Shown here: piece after piece, positions 35,390 to 46,235 of the stretch
How positions within the stretch are numbered: the first letter of the stretch is position 1
How the letters are laid out: every line of letters begins with the position of its first letter
Assembly: GCA_019321725.1 (NCBI GenBank)
Contig: CM033107.1
Location: 13,445,445 to 13,509,444, forward strand
Reading direction: 5' to 3'
Source of the DNA: Paulownia fortunei
Lineage: Eukaryota; Streptophyta; Magnoliopsida; Lamiales; Paulowniaceae
DNA length: 64,000 bases
Made by a program: the position numbers and the translations under genes
Notes under the pieces: model-generated
The model's database searches: none
What the model was told of the DNA's origin: nothing
The model's input: only the letters and a program-made list of their open reading frames with translations

Positions 35390-35755
35390 GTCTTCAGTCG
35401 GACTTCTTTCTTGCTCAACCGGGGTCCAAAAATAAGTGTTTTTCATGCTATGCCTTTGTATGCTCTAGAAGTGTAGGTGATCCCCAAAGATAAGCATAGT
35501 GAGCATAATCCGGCATGGGATCATGTGCCTTTTGTATATTGATGAGTACATGCCGACGACCAAAAATAGTTCTCTTTGTATGAAAGATGTGTCTTTATCC
35601 TTTTCAATATCAGGGATGATGAAATCTATATAGATAATGGATTTGTCAACATCCTCAAGTACACCTTCATTTTCCACCATAGAATGCTTTATGAACAATC
35701 TACCAACTCGTCATCCTCTAATTCATACTTGTGCGATGAGATCCCCATATCATCC
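35390..35755 (-). pseudogene. gag-like coding remnant, C-terminal part
   Basis: Minus-strand reading gives 77 codons at 35465-35698. It joins the other half at 38634 across the solo LTR. It is followed at 35365-35400 (minus) by an AAGCGCTTCTTGGGAGGCAACCC-type motif, the same motif that ends the integrase of the outer Athila element at 30317. I cannot assign a domain, and coding status is inferred from context. Confidence 0.45.
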
Positions 35756-38633
35756 TGTGATACCCGAGCCTCTTACTACTCACATGGCCAAATATGATTC
35801 ATGCATTACATGTTAATGTTATATGCTATTTGTATTTCTATTGACATTGCATAATTTATTTCATTTTATACGACATTCTTGAATATTAAACTTAATTCTG
35901 AAGCTCTTGCACGATATTAGTTATTGAATTTCTTAATCTAAGTAGTTGATTTTATATTGAAATAAGAAGAAAATGAGGTGGATCAATATTAGATATAGAT
36001 GGGATATATAGGTCATAATTTTGGAAGTGCTAAAAGTGTTACTAGTAACCTTATACGGTTTAATTTGATTGGATCAAGTTATTTCAAAAGTATATATTTG
36101 TAAATTAGCATACTTGGGATATTGGACATGATATAATATGATTTAAGTGTCATATTACAAGGCCCTTATGTGCATATGATTTTAGAAATGCAAACTAGAT
36201 AATTTTTTTAAGAATCGGATGCGAATCGGTTTGGAGATCGAATGAACGGACATAGGAATTACCTATGGGAATGAATGGTGATTAAGATAGGTTGCAACAA
36301 AATAAAAATAGATGAGACACACAAGATTAGGGCTGCAAGATAAGGGAGAAAATCAGATTTGCCATTTACTTGCCACCTCGTGCTTTCTTATTAAGCTTAA
36401 GCTAACATCTCAAGCTAACACCTCAAACCCTTCACCCTTAAGCAATGACCAGACCCTCATTTCAGCCATTTTCATCTTCCAAACACACACCTTAAGGTCT
36501 CCATGTGATCCAAATTGATTCCAAGTTGAAATAAAAGCAAGAAAAGCAAAGAAGAAGTGATTACCATCAAGTTAGCCTCAAAATCTGCATAGGTAACACT
36601 TATCTACGGTTTTGCCTTTGGTTTTCAGATTATATTATGAATGGTTTTATGGCTTATTAAGCTTTCAATATCTCTTATAAAAGTGTTAGGAAGTTTTTAG
36701 TTAGACTTTGGTGCACAAAGAAAGGGTTTTTGATCACAAACACTTAATAGGAAATACTTTGGTAGAAACTGTCATCTTACTGTTTTCTTGTGTTTTAGGC
36801 TTCAAAAGTGTATGGTATGTTGAATAAAACCTATAATTATTACCATTTACATGACCATATATGAGTTAAGAGTATTGGAATGAATTTTTATCAGTTGGAA
36901 ATTGAAATAGAGAATGATATTGGAGAAACACTCAAACTGCCAAAATAGCAAAATCTGTTTTGGTGTGCTGTGAAGGAAACTGAATTAAGGGAGCTAAATC
37001 GATTATTTTTGGTAATAATATGACCTGGTTGTCTCATTATATATGTTATCTAAGTATGGTGAAAATTTTGGAGTGATTGAATATACTTAAGGGTGCCAAA
37101 ACCATTAATGTCATGAAGTGTGCAAAACTGTCACGGTAGGAAATAATCTGTTTCAGTATGTCGTGAAGAGAGCTGAACTTGGGAAGCTATATCCGTGATT
37201 TTTAGCAATTCTATGATATGGTTACATTTATATACATGTTATATAAGTGTGGTAAAATTTTTGGAGTGATTGGATATGTTTAGGGATGTTAAAATTATCA
37301 TGCAACTAAACTTGACAGCAAGAAAATATGAAAATGTGAATCTGCCACATTTGATCACTTAGCATGTTTCAACCTAGACATGTTGCTATTGAGTGTTAAC
37401 AATTAGGTACATGCTATTAGAGTTATAATACTTCAATTACATGATGTTTTCATGTATTTAAGATGAGAAATTGAGGTATTTGAGGGGCTATATTGGGTTC
37501 TAGTTTGTGAAAGCTTGATTGTTAGCTTATAGCTTGGTGTTTAGGTCTAGTATGAGATTTTGCGCTTCAACTTGCCAAATTGGGAATGGTGCTTGATGTT
37601 GGGTAATATTACAGGCTATTTTACATCTAAGGTTGGAGAGGAATACTAAACAAATTTAGACTAAGCCACCAACCAAGTGAAAGGTAAGTAAAGATTCATT
37701 TGCAACTACAATGCATAGACATAGTAGATGTGTGAATTATATGTAATATCATAAATCATATGTGCATAGTAGAGGGCTCTCCATTGAGCATACATACATG
37801 GGCATTGTCATTAGCACGTGCATGCATCATATACTAGCATTGTGATAAATCTTGCATTGCACGGCATGATTCAGAGAAAGGAAAATGTTTTGTTGACCAC
37901 TACTAGTGTACCGAAGCATGCATGGATTTGCATGGTGTTATGCATGGATTTGCAGGTTCGCGTGCATGGATTTGCATGCGTATGAGTATGCATGGATTTG
38001 CATGCTTATATGATTATTGGCCATTGGATTATGGCGGTATACAGAGCTCTTTTCCGGTGCATGGATAGTAGCGTTGGTCAGGGGCCCAAGAAAGAAATGA
38101 TTTTGAGAGAAATATTTTGATGCAAAAAATTGCATTGTGAGCATAGCATTTTGAGTTGCATGACTTGATATTGTGGATTATTCTTTGACATGCATAATCT
38201 TTACTTACTGAGCGTTAGCTCATATAGTTTATGCATTGTAGGTGAGTACGATGATACTTGAAGCATCTTTGACTGGCTGGTCGGCTGTTGGAGCTCCTGT
38301 AGGTGTTTGAGGGAGTGTGTACATGGATGACGACCTGTTGGGCTATTTTGTTGGCTTGTTATATGTTGAGTCTGGTGTATTATGTTTTTAGATTGGTACT
38401 ATATTTCTCTTTTAAAACTTTACTGTAATTAAGTGTGTAAATATTGTGGTTGTTGTGGGTGTTGTGTTTTTATATAAATACTGATCCTTCTATTTTAAAC
38501 AGGGTTGTGTATGTAAGAAGTGATTTAGCTTTTCTTAAAATGTAAAAAAAAAAAAATATTCCATGCATGCACACAGGTTCTATCATGTCAAATTATACAA
38601 TATATATGGTTGTGTAGTAATGGGGGTGTTACA
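35756..38633 (+). mobile_element. solo LTR (copy iv), 2,878 bp, TSD CATCC
   Basis: Starts TGTGATACCCGAGCC and ends GGGGGTGTTACA. Perfect CATCC repeats lie at 35751-35755 and 38634-38638. It is the reverse of copy ii (9721-12725). It carries four exact TGCATGGATTTGCA words (37919, 37941, 37963, 37989). A TGAGC-GTTA-GCTCA inverted repeat near 38209-38222 corresponds to one in the LTR ending at 56000. No internal element sequence flanks it, so it is solo. An A-rich run is at 38543-38558. Confidence 0.9.
37919..38002 (+). repeat. cluster of four TGCATGGATTTGCA words
   Basis: Exact 14-mers begin at 37919, 37941, 37963 and 37989 (spacing 22, 22, 26). The first overlaps CATGCATG, the RY-type plant promoter word. 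A reduced, mutated cluster is present antisense at about 10485-10545 in copy ii. Confidence 0.75.
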
Positions 38634-39499
38634 CATCCTCCACAACATTTGATATTGACTTGTTATTTTGTAGAAGATGAGGATAAAAAACTCCGAGTGA
38701 TGGCTCTTGAGATGTGCTTGGTTGAACATTTTCTTGATCTTCTCTATTCTCCATGAGAGGTATTTATGTTGATAACTCTTGTTCACACTTGATCAATTTT
38801 TCAACCCACAAGATAGTTTCAATCTTTTCATCACTTAGCAAAATAACATCACAATGTTCTTCCTCCACTCTATTTGCCTCAGGTGTGTAAGGTAATTTGT
38901 CTTGCTGTCTTGTTGGAAACATGTTATCCATCTCACTAATTTGGATCTCCGAGTTTTGAAATTGTGATGATGGATTTTGTAGCTTCCAACATGAATTGGC
39001 TCTGAGTGTTTGCTAATTGAGTCATTGCTTCTTCAAGACTGAACTTCTCTTGTGATGGATTATTGGGTTCAATTCACAACAAGATATGATAGGCAGTACG
39101 TTCGAATTGAGCTAAAGCTTCTTCAAGGCTTCGCTTATTCTCTAATGGTGAGTAACTAGGTGCATGCCATATCATATTCTCATCATTTCTCCATGAAGCA
39201 TTAGAATGATTTGGCCATCCCTAATAAGTGTTGGAGAAAGGATAATTTTGCAGCTGGTTGTAATTCCACTCATATTCAACATACTCAACGTATGGTGATG
39301 CAAATCGGTTGCTCACTTGGTATTGTGTTCTTGTATGAAAACCACCATATGACTCATGTACCTTGAATGGTGAATTATTAGCATATGCTGCAAAATATTT
39401 CTCCATCTCTTTAAACAAGATTTCTACTCGAGTAGCCAATGCATTAATGGCATCTTCTCGATTCATTCTAGAGGCCTGAGTTGAACTTTGATTTGTCAT
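38634..39499 (-). pseudogene. gag-like remnant of the non-autonomous element
   Basis: On the minus strand, 92 codons are open at 39221-39499, starting M-T-N-Q-S-S and containing R-V-E-I-L-F-K-E-M-E-K and a tyrosine/asparagine-rich stretch (Y-E-W-N-Y-N-Q). Past the stop, W-R-N-D-E-N, then L-E-E-A-L-A-Q-F and Q-E-K-F-S-L-E-E-A continue to about 38990. This resembles the linker between capsid and zinc knuckle in Athila/Tat gag, before a loose K-L-G-type block. No zinc knuckle was found. It would have supplied a structural protein; now broken. Confidence 0.6.
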
Positions 39500-39734
39500 G
39501 TCATATTTAGTTGGCTAATAGTATGAATTATATGTCATCTCGTCTACCACTTTCTGCTCATCTCACACACACAAGAAAACACCTACGATTATAAATAAGG
39601 GCATAATCAAACAATAAAAGAAAAATAAAAATTAGGAATATATATATATACAAGAAAAATTCAAATTAAAATCAAAGTTACTTGGTATAGATATTAACAA
39701 AACAAAACACTACACGCCAACGACGCCAAAAACT
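39500..39734 (-). other. 5' leader and tRNA-Asp-like primer site
   Basis: On the minus strand TTTTTGGCGTCGTTGGCGT (39713-39732) follows the LTR end, close to the TGGCGCCGTTGCCGGGGA consensus. The rest is an untranslated leader with a (TA)n run at 39639-39650. Confidence 0.7.
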
Positions 39735-41327
39735 TGTTACGGATTTTAGTGAACGTAAGTGCATGTTATCATTAACAAGTAATAAAGTGATGAGTAGAGT
39801 ATCATTCCTACGAGAACTGTTGAATTATTAAGTACCGAAATTATTTTAACTCTAATTTTATTTAAATAAATAAAAGTGGGTGTTTATGATTACAAAGTAG
39901 ATCTAACTAAACTAACTAATAATCAAAATCCACTAATGATGAAATTCAAAAACTTAAAAGCCTAAGGTTATGATTCACCATAATTAATTCGAATTGAATA
40001 ATTTATCTTAGCAATCTCAATTTATTCCCCAAGTGATAGTTGAGAATCCCTAAATTATCCACTAGCCTCTCACAAGGTCTAATGAAAATATCATCAATTG
40101 CTAACCCACTATATTTCTATATGAATTACAACAAGCAACAATTCATTTGATTCTATAGATTTCAAACATGACTACACAAATCATGTAAGTATATTCCTAT
40201 CTCACATGTAATTTATGATTTTCTATACACAGAACTAGACATATATATCACCTATTGGGTCAATATAATTAGCAATTCATTTAATTAGTGGCCAAGTAAT
40301 TGAAAATATGAGGAACTATGTAGAAAACTCAACTTGAAAATAAATCAAGAATTGAATTGATACAAATATTTAAAACATCTTAATTAGATTACATCACAAC
40401 CCAAGAAAAAGAAATTAGTTCATGGTAAAAATAAAATACAAATTAACAATATTCATATACACAATCAAAGAGAGAAAAAGGAAAATAAAATTAAAACTTG
40501 GAAGATGATGAGTTTCTTCCCTTGTAGATATCTTCTTCTCAAATCTCAAAAGAATTTCTCTCCTCTTCTCCTCCTTCTTCTTCTTTCTTGACTTCTCCTC
40601 TCTTCTCTCCCTCTCTCTCCCTATAAATCTGAATTAGAGGCTCTTGGTATGTTAAAAATCATATGGGAGATGCCTTAAAGAGGATAAAATGCCCATTTTG
40701 CCCTTATTTGTCCACCTAGCAGTGCCTAGGCGCTGCACATTCTGTCAAGATAGCCATTACAGTGCCTAGGCGCTGCACTTGCTGTTCACGATCAATTTCT
40801 ACATCACTAATATTCATTTTCAACTAATTTTTTATCACTTTTAAAGCCAAAATAGCTTTTGGTGTCTTCATAAAGATTGTAGCTCTATGCCCTGGATTTC
40901 TATAGGCACTTGAATCAACTCAATATGAAATCTATGAAAAGAGTTATGTTTATAATACTCAGATATGTCAAACTAGAAAGTTTCGATCAAGTATAGACTC
41001 TTTAACCTGATTTTTTTATTGAAATAAAAAGAACTGGATTTTTGGATGAACATAGAAGTTATATACCTACCTCTTGGCTTTCTAATGGTTCAAGAATGAA
41101 GTCAAAATGATATTGGAGTAAAAAGTTATGATTGAACTACAAACACTTCCCTCAATAGCATATTCTAAATTTTAACCAAGTTTTATATTTCTTTCCATTT
41201 TCTTCCCTTTTTGCCATTACCTACAACATTTCAAACTAAATGTATAAAAAGTAACATAAATACTCAAAAATTAATCAAAAAGTTAAGCAAATTGTATTCA
41301 ATTAATAGGTATAAAATTCACTTATCC
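39735..41327 (-). mobile_element. 5' LTR of the non-autonomous element, 1,593 bp
   Basis: Forward TGTTACGG to CACTTATCC, so on the minus strand it begins GGATAAGTG (first base mutated from TGATAAGTG) and ends CCGTAACA. It aligns along its length with 30730-33883 minus the nested LTR. It carries two near-identical GTGCCTAGGCGCTGCAC words (40722-40738 and 40761-40778) where the partner LTR has one. Confidence 0.85.
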
Positions 41328-43184
41328 CAAAGTTTCTGTTTTTTCTAATTCTTTTTCCTTATTCTTTTCAAAATGGACGACATCCTTCTAACTCACAAGA
41401 AGCGATTTTCTTTTCTACCTAAAAATGCAATTTAAAAAATTTTCTAGATTAGGATTAAAATATTAAGGATGCTTATGCACAAGGGCATCTTAGGGGACAT
41501 ACGATGGATAATTGAAGCAAAGGAAAGAGTAGTAGGTGAGTTTTCAAACTTGCTTACTAGATACATGCCTGGTTTAGGTAAAAATTCATATACAAAAAAT
41601 GTAGGGCAACAAAAATGCAAATTTATCACAGATGTGCTCGATGGACTTGCAACACAAAGTGTTATTCCTTAGGAATAGTTTCTAAAAATCAAGAAGATAA
41701 AATTCAATTCATTAAGGATTGATTGACTAAGGAGTCTCTAGATGACATTCTATTGACTCTTGAGCCGCATCCTTGTGGATTAGTGCATCATGAAATACTT
41801 GATATATGAAATCACTTTCGGGATGAATATGAGTGTTATAGTCTTGGGAATCTAACATTAAAAGACCCTATTTACCAATTTATAAGAAAATTGGATGGGA
41901 AGCATATCCTCGACCTATAGAGGGTGTTTAAGCTGTTACTAAACCTAAATCTAGATGAATATGTGAGCCACAGTAACAATTACATGTATATTTACATGTA
42001 AGTAGTTAATTTTTCAAACTTTGTATCCTTATTTTCAACCCTTCTGATGAAAGAAAAAGATATGCAATAAATGCATTACCTGTTCACACTTTAATAAATA
42101 GCACTGTATTTACTCCATTTTTGCACAACTCACTTTCAAAAATAACTAAGGCACTAGACTTTCTAGCACCATGGCCAAATTAGTTTGTTCCCCATGTAAT
42201 GTTCCAAGAGAACATCCCCTATAGTAAGCCACTTTGAGCCTTTCAATGGATAAGCTTTTTATGTGGTAACCATATCTTCTTACCTAGCCTAAATACACTA
42301 TTATCCTACCCTTGTTCTAAAAATGATTTGGAGCTTAAGAGGCATTCTATTGAAAATGTGAGCTTGCAAAAGAAATTTGAGTTGGAATAGATGATAAGTG
42401 TGTGGGAGTTCTAAAAAAATAAGAAAATAAAGAAAAAAAGTTTCAAACTGTTGAATAAAAATATTATGAGTTGAAACTAAAAATAAGATGGTGCAAAGTC
42501 AATAAGAATGATGAAGAAGGACCCAACTCAATAACAATAGGTCTCGTTATTGAAATTCATAGAGTATGAGAATTCTCCATTAATGAACTCTATGTCTCTA
42601 ACCCCAAAAAATTTTTAGAACCTTTGTTACATCCTATCTTTTCATTTCTTAGCTACATTACTGCCTTTTGGCCCCATTACAATCTTTATTGAATACCTTT
42701 TGATTTCATGTGGTGCCTTCAGTGTAGTGGAAATTTGTACCAAATGAGGAGCCTATAATGTTTAAGTTTTGTATTGGAAACTAAGTGATGGTTTTTGTGA
42801 GGTTCTATGGGAATTCACTTATTTAAAGCATGCATGATTTCATCACTATTGACATTAGCTATTCACACATATAATTGAATATGATTATTGTGGAAATATA
42901 TTGGCTTTTGAATGACTAAAAGGCGTCAACACTTGTTTGATTTCATTTTCATATTACTTTGTTGCTTCCTCAGATTAATAGTTGAAAGTTAGTTATTATA
43001 GGTGTTTGTGGATAGCACCATCGAAAGCCATCATGAAACTGTAACTTGTCCTTTATAGGCCACATAGGGGATTAAAAGCTTGTTGTATATGCTAAATGCA
43101 ATTGTAATTTCCTACGAAAGTGGATTAGTTTAGATTTTCTTTTAGGTTCGCTCGAGGTGAGCAAGGGTTAAGTATAGGAGAATT
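41328..43184 (+). mobile_element. Athila 3' region, no recognisable gene
   Basis: From the second CAAAG to the 3' LTR. An open stretch of 67 codons (41469-41672) has no recognised domain. Some Athila elements carry an envelope-like frame here, but I see no evidence that this is one. The stretch before the LTR (43150-43184) reads GGTGAGCAAGGGTTAAGTATAGGAG, which includes the purine-rich tract. Confidence 0.55.
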
Positions 43185-45214
43185 TGATAAGTGCATATTT
43201 ATATATATTTTTATATCAATTCATTTATATTTCTCTTGCTTTGTTTTCATTAATATTATTTATTAATGTTTTGTGTTTTATAGGAATTTGGAAATTAATT
43301 GACAAGAAGAGATCAAAATGAGCAAAAATGAAACTGAATAAGACAATATATTTTGTTAGCAAATTACGAGATAATACTTCACTAGATTAAAGAAGCATCA
43401 CAATTAGAAGAAAATGGCTATTTTTGCCTAAGCCTATCATGTGTGGATCAAAATATATGTAAGAAATCATTTAAACTTTGCAAGTGATTGTTGGGCTTGC
43501 ATTAAATTAAAAATTAGCAAATTTCTAGACTTGCGCAGTTTTTATATTTTGGGCATAACTGCACGCTCAAAAGTAGTATCGACCTAAATCTTACTTCATT
43601 TGAAATCTAAGAAATAGAATGATAATTTTTTGTTGAAAACTCAGCCTAATTCAACTTTGATAAATGAACAAAATTCATTCAAATATTTATATTAGAAATG
43701 ATCTATCTATGCTAACACAACTCCTTAAGTCAAGCATAACTTTCTTTCTAGTGGTTGGAGTTAGGCGATTCAAGTTGAAAAATAGCTAACAGACAAAGCT
43801 ACAACTTTCATATTGGCTACTTTTCCAAAATCAGCTGATTGCAAGGAGAAAAATGTGTAACAATATTCGAATTCAAGAAGGACATGTGAATTTAGAGTGA
43901 ATTTGGAGCAAATTTGGAGTGCATTGTAGATGCTAATTTGGGCACTTTTCTACTATAAATAGGGCTTGAGAATTACCTAAAATTAGATCAGAATTCTTGA
44001 TCCATAATTATCTTGAATTTTTAATCATAATTAGTGAATTGTGATTAATGATTATGGGATATTTTTGTTAATCATGATGTGGAACATAACATAAGCTGAA
44101 CAATCTGAACTTGCATGTTTGTTATTTAGATCAATCTATCTTTCTGACCTTAATGCTTCTGTTAAATTGAATCTAGGGTGTTTGTTCTAGATTGTCAAAT
44201 AGTAGAAAATTAGGTAGAGAGCATGCTCTATCTAACAAGAAACAAAGGAAAGATTGGGATAATAGAACTTGTTGTTATATATGGTTGATAGTTTCAATAA
44301 AAAAGTGGGAGTAATATTAATATCAATTCACAATTTATTGTCTAGTGGTGGCGAATGCAACCTTAACCAAAACTTCATCATTATGGTGTCCATCTATTTG
44401 ATTTTCATTAAAGTACAAATTTTAGTTTAGTTCCATTTTCTGCAATTTAATTAATCAAATCAAACCCCCCTCCTTTATATTAAGTTTTCTAGTTGTACTA
44501 AAAATGTCTTCTTTAGTTTCTCTTTTATATTTAGTTTTCTCTATTTTCTTTATGTCTTTCTAAATTTTATTTGATTGAGGAGAAAGGGTGAACTTCTTGA
44601 TGGAGGAAGATGAACGGCTGTAAAAGTGCATAACATTTAAATGTGCTGTATTATTATCATAATTTATGATTAAACCCTCCTTACTTAGTGGTGGCTCTTA
44701 ATTTATATATCACTAATGGCACAACAAATATGTGGATTCATTTAACTAGATGTCTGGTTTTACTATATCGACTACTAACGTGAAACCCTTATTTATTGTA
44801 GACAAAGGTGTGAATAAATACTTGATCTCATAAACAAGTTTTGGCATTAAAAGATAATTTAAAAAGAGTAAGACAATATCATGATCACCATAATGCATGA
44901 GTTAACTGATAATATCTTCTCATTAGAACCTTCTTTATGCATGAATTCTAATAGTGGTATTTAAAAAGGGGTAAAAAGAATAATAAATAATTGTTCCTCT
45001 ATCTAAAACTCAATAGCAGATCCCTTATCCTAAGTACCTTATTATTTTAATTTCTTAATTATAGCACATTATTAGTGAGTCGAGTTTCTAGTTGCTGATT
45101 CGATAATAAATTAATTAGCTTTGTTATTTGTGGGATCGACCCTTACTCACACAATACTTGTAAAATTATTTTATTAGTAAGGTTTTAATTTGGTATGCTT
45201 GATGACATTCATCA
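43185..45214 (+). mobile_element. Athila 3' LTR, 2,030 bp, with 386-bp deletion
   Basis: Same ends as the 5' LTR. After the TATA box the sequence jumps directly to GGCTTGAGAATTACC, which in the 5' LTR follows 386 bp later. Elsewhere the two align throughout with scattered substitutions and indels. Confidence 0.88.
43954..43962 (+). promoter_or_regulatory. TATA box of the Athila 3' LTR
   Basis: TATAAATAG conserved with 23074-23082. The region where transcription would start is missing directly downstream. Confidence 0.55.
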
Positions 45215-45353
45215 CTCCTATTGACAACCTTTTATGTATTGGGCATGCCCCACGGATTACGTTGGAAAGCCTCTTACTAACAACCATTTGTGTTTTGGGC
45301 ATACGCCACGAACTGCGTTGCACAACCTCTTACTAGAAGCCTTTTATGTTCTC
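45215..45353 (+). repeat. 56-bp minisatellite, right part
   Basis: It resumes the unit cut at 22306, then has units at 45242 and 45298 (GGCATGCC and GGCATACG starts, each with CCTCTTACTA). The unit length is 56 bp. Confidence 0.85.
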
Positions 45354-45589
45354 TCCATGTGGTTTGTGACATAATGCACCCCGTAGGGGCTGATTGCAAG
45401 CAAAGGGGGAGTTTCCCGTATAAGTAAATGATAAAATAAAAAAAGAAAACTAACATTCATAATGCATGTGCAGTAAATAAAATTGTTCATCTCACATAAA
45501 TAGAGAGCAACATCTACCGAAAATAAAGGTGCTGAAAAATAAAGTGTTCAGCCTAAAAAAAGAATTATCTAAGAGCATGAGCGGCGAGG
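45354..45589. other. unclassified sequence, probably Tat-type pol remnant
   Basis: AT-rich and adjacent to the Tat protease tail. No motif was read in any frame. Confidence 0.3.
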
Positions 45590-46235
45590 CAAGGCCTCAT
45601 TGTTCTCTAGAGCTCACCTCGGTGTGAGTAATTTTTCTTTTCTTAGTCTTTTTTCTCAATCGGGAAGGAGGATGTCATGGATTCAAGCTTGTTTGATAGG
45701 CTTGTTATTTCTTTATTTGCAAAGGTCGATGCATTATGATCAGAAGGTATTAAGAGAACCTTAGCATTCTTCATTATGCTAACATAGCATTAATGCGTGA
45801 CTTTTATGTCGCCTCGAACTTTCTTTACTACCACGAAGGCAAAAAACTTAACTTTCATGTATATAGTTGAGCCACCGCTTAGAAGATGTTAAGGCTAGGG
45901 CTTCCCATTATAACTTTAAAGGTTGAGGGGGTCTTCATAACTAGGATTTTTTTCACCTTGGTGACTCGTAAGGGTTTTGTCCCAGAGATAATGGGAGTTT
46001 AATCTCCCCTAGTGCATTGTCACTCTTCCTACAAAATTGAAGATGGGAGTGTTCTTTTTTACTAGCTTGGTGTTGACCCAATTTTTGAAAAGCATCGTAG
46101 AAGATGATGTTGGTTATGCTGCTATTGTCCACCAACACATTTTTTACCCAAAAATTAGCCAAGGTCATAGAGATGTTGATGACATCATCGTTACGCTTTG
46201 CTATAGGGTTCAAGTCCTATTCTCTGAAGGCTAAC
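45590..46235 (-). pseudogene. Tat-type Ty3/gypsy protease remnant
   Basis: On the minus strand, 86 codons at 45953-46213 contain V-K-N-V-L-V-D-N-S-S, with the retropepsin Asp at 46127-46129 (the family form is LVDxGSS). I-I-F-Y-D-A-F follows. Further along come S-P-S-L-N (family G-R-P-S-L-N, near 45890) and a K-L-S-F block with the E-x-x-x-D-Q/S-x-A-R-x-C-like segment, which is weak. Ser replaces the conserved Gly after D-N. Stops interrupt it. The D-N-S-S form and the following motifs indicate the Tat/Retand/Ogre group. Confidence 0.72.

Larger units (their letters stand above)
30730..41327 (-). mobile_element. non-autonomous Athila/Tat-like element, minus strand, TSD CAAAG
   Basis: Its 5' LTR is at 39735-41327 and its 3' LTR at 30730-33883 (itself interrupted). 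Perfect CAAAG repeats lie at 30725-30729 and 41328-41332. A tRNA-Asp-like primer site lies at 39713-39733 on the minus strand. A gag-like remnant is present, but no protease, RT, RNase H or integrase was found. Without the two nested LTRs it is about 6.1 kb. The layout fits a large non-autonomous (LARD-like) element that would have relied on enzymes of an autonomous relative. Confidence 0.82.
22307..45214 (+). mobile_element. Athila-type Ty3/gypsy element with two LTRs and nested insertions
   Basis: The 5' LTR (22307-24710) and 3' LTR (43185-45214) share TGATAAGTGCATATTT starts, ATCA ends and long internal similarity. Flanks CTCTT (22302-22306) and CTCCT (45215-45219) form a target duplication with one mismatch, and the interrupted minisatellite unit reads through correctly when the element is removed. 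The order is LTR, tRNA-Asp-type primer site, gag, protease, RT, RNase H, integrase, 3' non-coding region, LTR. Its 22.9 kb includes a 10.6 kb nested minus-strand element (30730-41327), leaving about 12.3 kb, a normal size for Athila. Confidence 0.9.

Noticed and set aside
41469..41672. Possible envelope-like gene of Athila
   Set aside because: The position fits, but there is no signal peptide, membrane segment or recognisable motif in the 67 codons.
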